Assembly (NCBI GenBank): GCA_003529325.1
Contig: DPVW01000251.1
Location: 1-9,010, forward strand
Direction of reading: 5' to 3'
Source: Candidatus Latescibacterota bacterium
Lineage (GTDB): Bacteria; Latescibacterota; UBA2968; UBA8231
DNA length: 9,010 nucleotides
Shown here: positions 6,627-9,010 of the stretch, piece by piece
Layout of the letters: each line of letters starts with the position of its first letter
Numbering within the stretch: the first letter of the stretch is position 1
Translations under genes and position numbers: made by a program
The notes under the pieces: model-generated
Database searches by the model: none
What the model saw: only the letters and a program-made list of their open reading frames with translations
Told to the model about the DNA's origin: nothing

Positions 6627-8042
6627 CTATTTGCGGCGTGGGGCGGTGATGTGTGGGCTCAGATCGTGATAGGCTTCGGCGGCCTCCATGATCGTCTCCG
6701 ACAGGGTCGGATGGGGATGGATGGACAGCGCCACATCTTGCACAACAGCGGCCATCTCCACCGCCAGGACCCCCTCAGCGATCAATTCGCCAGCTCCCGG
6801 GCCGGCGATGCCGACGCCGAGAACTCGTTCGCTCTGCGGATCGACGATAAGTTTCGTGACGCCGTCGCTCCGTCCCTGCGTCGTGGCTCGGCCTGATGCC
6901 GCCCAGGGGAAACGGGCGACCTTGATGTCGCGTCCTTCGGCCTCGTGTTCGGTGAGCCCGCACCAGGCGATCTCGGGATCGGTGTAGACGACACTCGGAA
7001 TCGCATTCGGCTCGAAGGCGGAACGTTGTCCCGCCATGACCTCGGCGGCGACGATGCCCTCGTGGGAGGCGGTATGCGCCAGGGCGGAACCGATGACGTC
7101 GCCGATGGCGAAGATCGACGGCTCCGCGGTGCGTCGTTGCACGTCGACCTCGACGAAGCCATGGTCCGTGAGTCGTACCTTGGTGTTGTCGAGGCCGAGA
7201 TCCTCGGTGTTGGGTCGCCGACCGATGGACAGCAGGATGCGGTCGAAGGTGAGCGTCGAGGGATCGCCTCCGGCGGTCGGTTCCCAGGTGACGTCGAGGG
7301 CGTCGCCATTGTCGACGACACCGGTGACCTTGGTGTTGAGGTGGACCCCTTCGAACTGCGTCTCCAGACGTTTGCTCAGTACGCGCACAAGGTCACGGTC
7401 TGCCGGTGGGATGAGACCGTCTGTCATTTCGACGACGGAGACCTTCGATCCCAGCGCGGCGTAGACCTGACCCAGTTCCAGGCCGATGATGCCACCGCCA
7501 ACCACGAGCAGTCGTTCGGGTATGTCCTGTAATTCCAACGCACCCGTCGAATCCATGACACGGTCCGAACCGATGTCGAAGGCGGGTAACATGACGGGGC
7601 GGGAGCCCGTCGCCAGGATCGCCTGCTCGAAGGTCAAGCTCTGCTCAGCGCCGTCGTGCAGGTCGATTTTCAGCGATTGGGCGCCGGTGAACCGGGCTCG
7701 ACCGCGCACGTAGGTGACCTTACGCGCCTTGGACAATTGACCGAGACCACCTGTCATCTTCGCCACAACACGGTCCTTGAAGGCCCGCAGAGCATCCAGA
7801 TCGATCTGCGGTTCGCCGAAGGTGACCCCCCACTCGGCTGCTTCTCTGGTTTCGTTGAGCAGTTTGGCTACGTGCAGCAGGGCCTTCGACGGGATACAAC
7901 CCCGATACAGACAGACACCCCCGGGGTTCTCGTCAAGGTCGATGAGGGTGACATCGAGGCCGAGATCGGCGGCGCGGAAGGCGGCGACGTAACCACCGGG
8001 GCCACCGCCGATGATGGCAATCTGAGTTCTGTCGGCGGCCAC
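6627..8042 (-). CDS. lpd: Dihydrolipoyl dehydrogenase (E3 of pyruvate dehydrogenase)
   Basis: E3 reoxidises the dihydrolipoyl groups of E2, passing electrons through FAD and a redox disulfide to NAD+. The 471-residue length is normal (E. coli Lpd has 474). Visible are the FAD-binding GGGPGG (12-17), the disulfide Cys44/Cys49 in GGVCLYRGCIPSK (41-53), ATGSRP (144-149) and the NAD-binding VVGGGIIGLELG (180-191). The second FAD motif is FAIGDV (311-316). At the dimer interface the active-site pair is His444/Glu449 in HPHPTLSE. The VCLYRGC version of the disulfide loop differs slightly from the common CLNVGC. The start is GTG at 8042 with GAGGG about 9 bases upstream, inside the end of the E2 gene. 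The two genes are separated by 5 bases, so co-transcription is almost certain. The position next to E2 identifies this as the pyruvate dehydrogenase E3, which may also be shared with 2-oxoglutarate dehydrogenase. Confidence 0.97.
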   Translation of the reverse strand: MAADRTQIAIIGGGPGGYVAAFRAADLGLDVTLIDLDENPGGVCLYRGCIPSKALLHVAKLLNETREAAEWGVTFGEPQIDLDALRAFKDRVVAKMTGGLGQLSKARKVTYVRGRARFTGAQSLKIDLHDGAEQSLTFEQAILATGSRPVMLPAFDIGSDRVMDSTGALELQDIPERLLVVGGGIIGLELGQVYAALGSKVSVVEMTDGLIPPADRDLVRVLSKRLETQFEGVHLNTKVTGVVDNGDALDVTWEPTAGGDPSTLTFDRILLSIGRRPNTEDLGLDNTKVRLTDHGFVEVDVQRRTAEPSIFAIGDVIGSALAHTASHEGIVAAEVMAGQRSAFEPNAIPSVVYTDPEIAWCGLTEHEAEGRDIKVARFPWAASGRATTQGRSDGVTKLIVDPQSERVLGVGIAGPGAGELIAEGVLAVEMAAVVQDVALSIHPHPTLSETIMEAAEAYHDLSPHITAPRRK

Positions 8043-8047
8043 TGGTT

Positions 8048-9010
8048 TCAGCCCTCAAAAGCGAGGAAGTAGGGATTTTCGAGGCCCTGGGAGATGTAGC
8101 GGAGGAAGCGGGCCCCATCGGCGCCGTCGATGACGCGGTGATCATAGGAAAGGGAAAGGGGCATGATCATGCGGGGCTGCAGTTCGTCGTCGACGTAGAC
8201 GGGCTGCGTGCTACTGCGAGCGACACCGAGGATGGCTACCTCAGGTGCATTGACGATGGGCGTAAAGGCGGCACCGCCGATACCGCCGAGATTGCTGACG
8301 GTGAAACAGCCGCCCTGCATATCATCGATGGAGATCTTGCCGGTGCGCGTCTTTTCTGCCATCTCCCCCAGTTCGATCGAGATCTGTGTGATCGACTTCT
8401 GGTCCACATCGCGGATCACTGGGACCAGCAAACCACGCTTGGTGTCCACGGCGACGCCGATATGGCAGTACTTCTTGTAGATAATCTGTTCACCAGTCAT
8501 GTCGATACTGGCGCTGAATTGTGGAAACTTGCGCAACGCCGCAGCGGCGACCTTCAGGATGATGGCAGTCGGTGTGAGTTTGGCGCCGGCCTTTTCCACC
8601 TGCTTGCCGAAGGCCTTGCGCCAGACCTCGAGGTCGGTGACGTCAGACTGATCGAACTGTGTCACGTGTGGGATCGTCGACCACGACGCGGACATACGCT
8701 GGGCGGTGATACGCCTTACGTTGCTGAAGGGCTCGGCTTCGATATCCCCCCACTTGCTGAAGTCGGGCAGCGGTATGGCAGCAGCAGCAGGGCTGGAAGC
8801 GCGATTCTCGTGCAGCTTCTTCGAGTGCGCCTTCACGTCTGCCTCCGAGATACGGCCCCCGGGCCCGCTACCGGCAATGACACTGACATCGACGCCGATC
8901 TCGCGTGCCAATCTCCGGATGGAGGGGGCTGCCGGCACCGGTGTAGAGGTGCCGGCACTGGCGGCGGCTGGCGCTGCGACATCTGTAACCGACGCTGCAG
9001 GTGCAGGTGC
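8048..9010 (-). CDS. aceF: Dihydrolipoamide acetyltransferase (pyruvate dehydrogenase E2), 5'-truncated by window edge
   Basis: E2 forms the core of the pyruvate dehydrogenase complex and transfers acetyl groups from lipoyl-lysine to CoA. The visible 320 residues begin in an Ala/Pro-rich flexible linker that runs off the window, so the lipoyl domain(s) are not seen and the GTG at 8938 is only an internal codon. A peripheral-subunit-binding domain follows at about 28-65 (PSIRRLAREIGVDV, GSGPGGRISEADV), then a short linker and DFSKWG. The catalytic domain shows IPHVTQFDQSDVTDLE, HIGVAVDTKRGLLVPVIRD, GGCFTVSNLGG, NAPEVAILGV and the catalytic His291/Asp295 in DHRVIDGADG. These features resemble the enterobacterial AceF type rather than the branched-chain or 2-oxoglutarate E2. 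An E1 gene (aceE) would be expected upstream, outside the window. It is followed 5 bases later by lpd. Confidence 0.95.
   Translation of the reverse strand, partial: APAPAASVTDVAAPAAASAGTSTPVPAAPSIRRLAREIGVDVSVIAGSGPGGRISEADVKAHSKKLHENRASSPAAAAIPLPDFSKWGDIEAEPFSNVRRITAQRMSASWSTIPHVTQFDQSDVTDLEVWRKAFGKQVEKAGAKLTPTAIILKVAAAALRKFPQFSASIDMTGEQIIYKKYCHIGVAVDTKRGLLVPVIRDVDQKSITQISIELGEMAEKTRTGKISIDDMQGGCFTVSNLGGIGGAAFTPIVNAPEVAILGVARSSTQPVYVDDELQPRMIMPLSLSYDHRVIDGADGARFLRYISQGLENPYFLAFEG

Noticed and set aside
6503..6649. Plus-strand 48-codon frame with AGGGGG just upstream of its ATG
   Set aside because: Despite the purine-rich site, the spacing is only about two bases, the frame runs through the perfect hairpin and the antisense end of lpd, and the product has no recognisable feature.
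6945..7532. Plus-strand 195-codon frame opposite lpd
   Set aside because: It is antisense to well-conserved lpd motifs, and long open antisense frames are common at this GC content.
8048..8938. GTG at 8938 as the start of the acetyltransferase gene
   Set aside because: The same frame continues upstream to 9010 as an Ala/Pro-rich linker, typical of E2 proteins between the lipoyl and subunit-binding domains.

Overview
The window is a compact, GC-rich (low-to-mid 60s percent by eye) bacterial chromosomal segment with almost no non-coding DNA. The cell envelope enzymes (a membrane-anchored lytic transglycosylase and a DUF368 lipid-carrier translocase family protein) and the pyruvate dehydrogenase E2/E3 genes point to an aerobic or facultative Gram-negative-type bacterium. 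I cannot place it more precisely from the sequence. The E2/E3 pair resembles the enterobacterial aceF-lpd type, but similar proteins also occur in Planctomycetota, Verrucomicrobiota and other uncultured lineages. There are no mobile elements, CRISPR arrays, tRNA or rRNA genes.

Plus-strand block (1-3633): four genes that overlap or nearly touch. They are the 3' end of a canonical P1-family (DmpA/BapA/NylC-like, family S58) self-cleaving peptidase, a second complete but strongly divergent P1-family paralogue, mutY (adenine glycosylase with an intact C-terminal Nudix box), and a DUF368 (PopT-type) membrane protein. The junctions are TGATG, ATGA and a 7-base gap, so one transcript with translational coupling is likely.

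Minus-strand block (9010 down to 3645): the pyruvate dehydrogenase E2 gene (its 5' part lies beyond the window) is followed 5 bases later by lpd (E3). Then come an intergenic stretch with a perfect hairpin, a small coiled-coil-like protein gene (74 codons), a TPR-rich Slt-type lytic transglycosylase, and a small two-helix membrane protein whose start overlaps the transglycosylase stop. This block converges on the plus-strand block, with only 11 bases between the two stop codons.

Functionally, E2 and E3 make acetyl-CoA from pyruvate, MutY protects against 8-oxoguanine mutagenesis, and the DUF368 protein and transglycosylase both belong to peptidoglycan metabolism. The P1 peptidases have unknown substrates. 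I see no clear multi-gene novel system. The most unusual item is the tandem P1 pair: one copy has the expected autocatalytic nucleophile and partner residues, and its neighbour has replaced nearly all of them.
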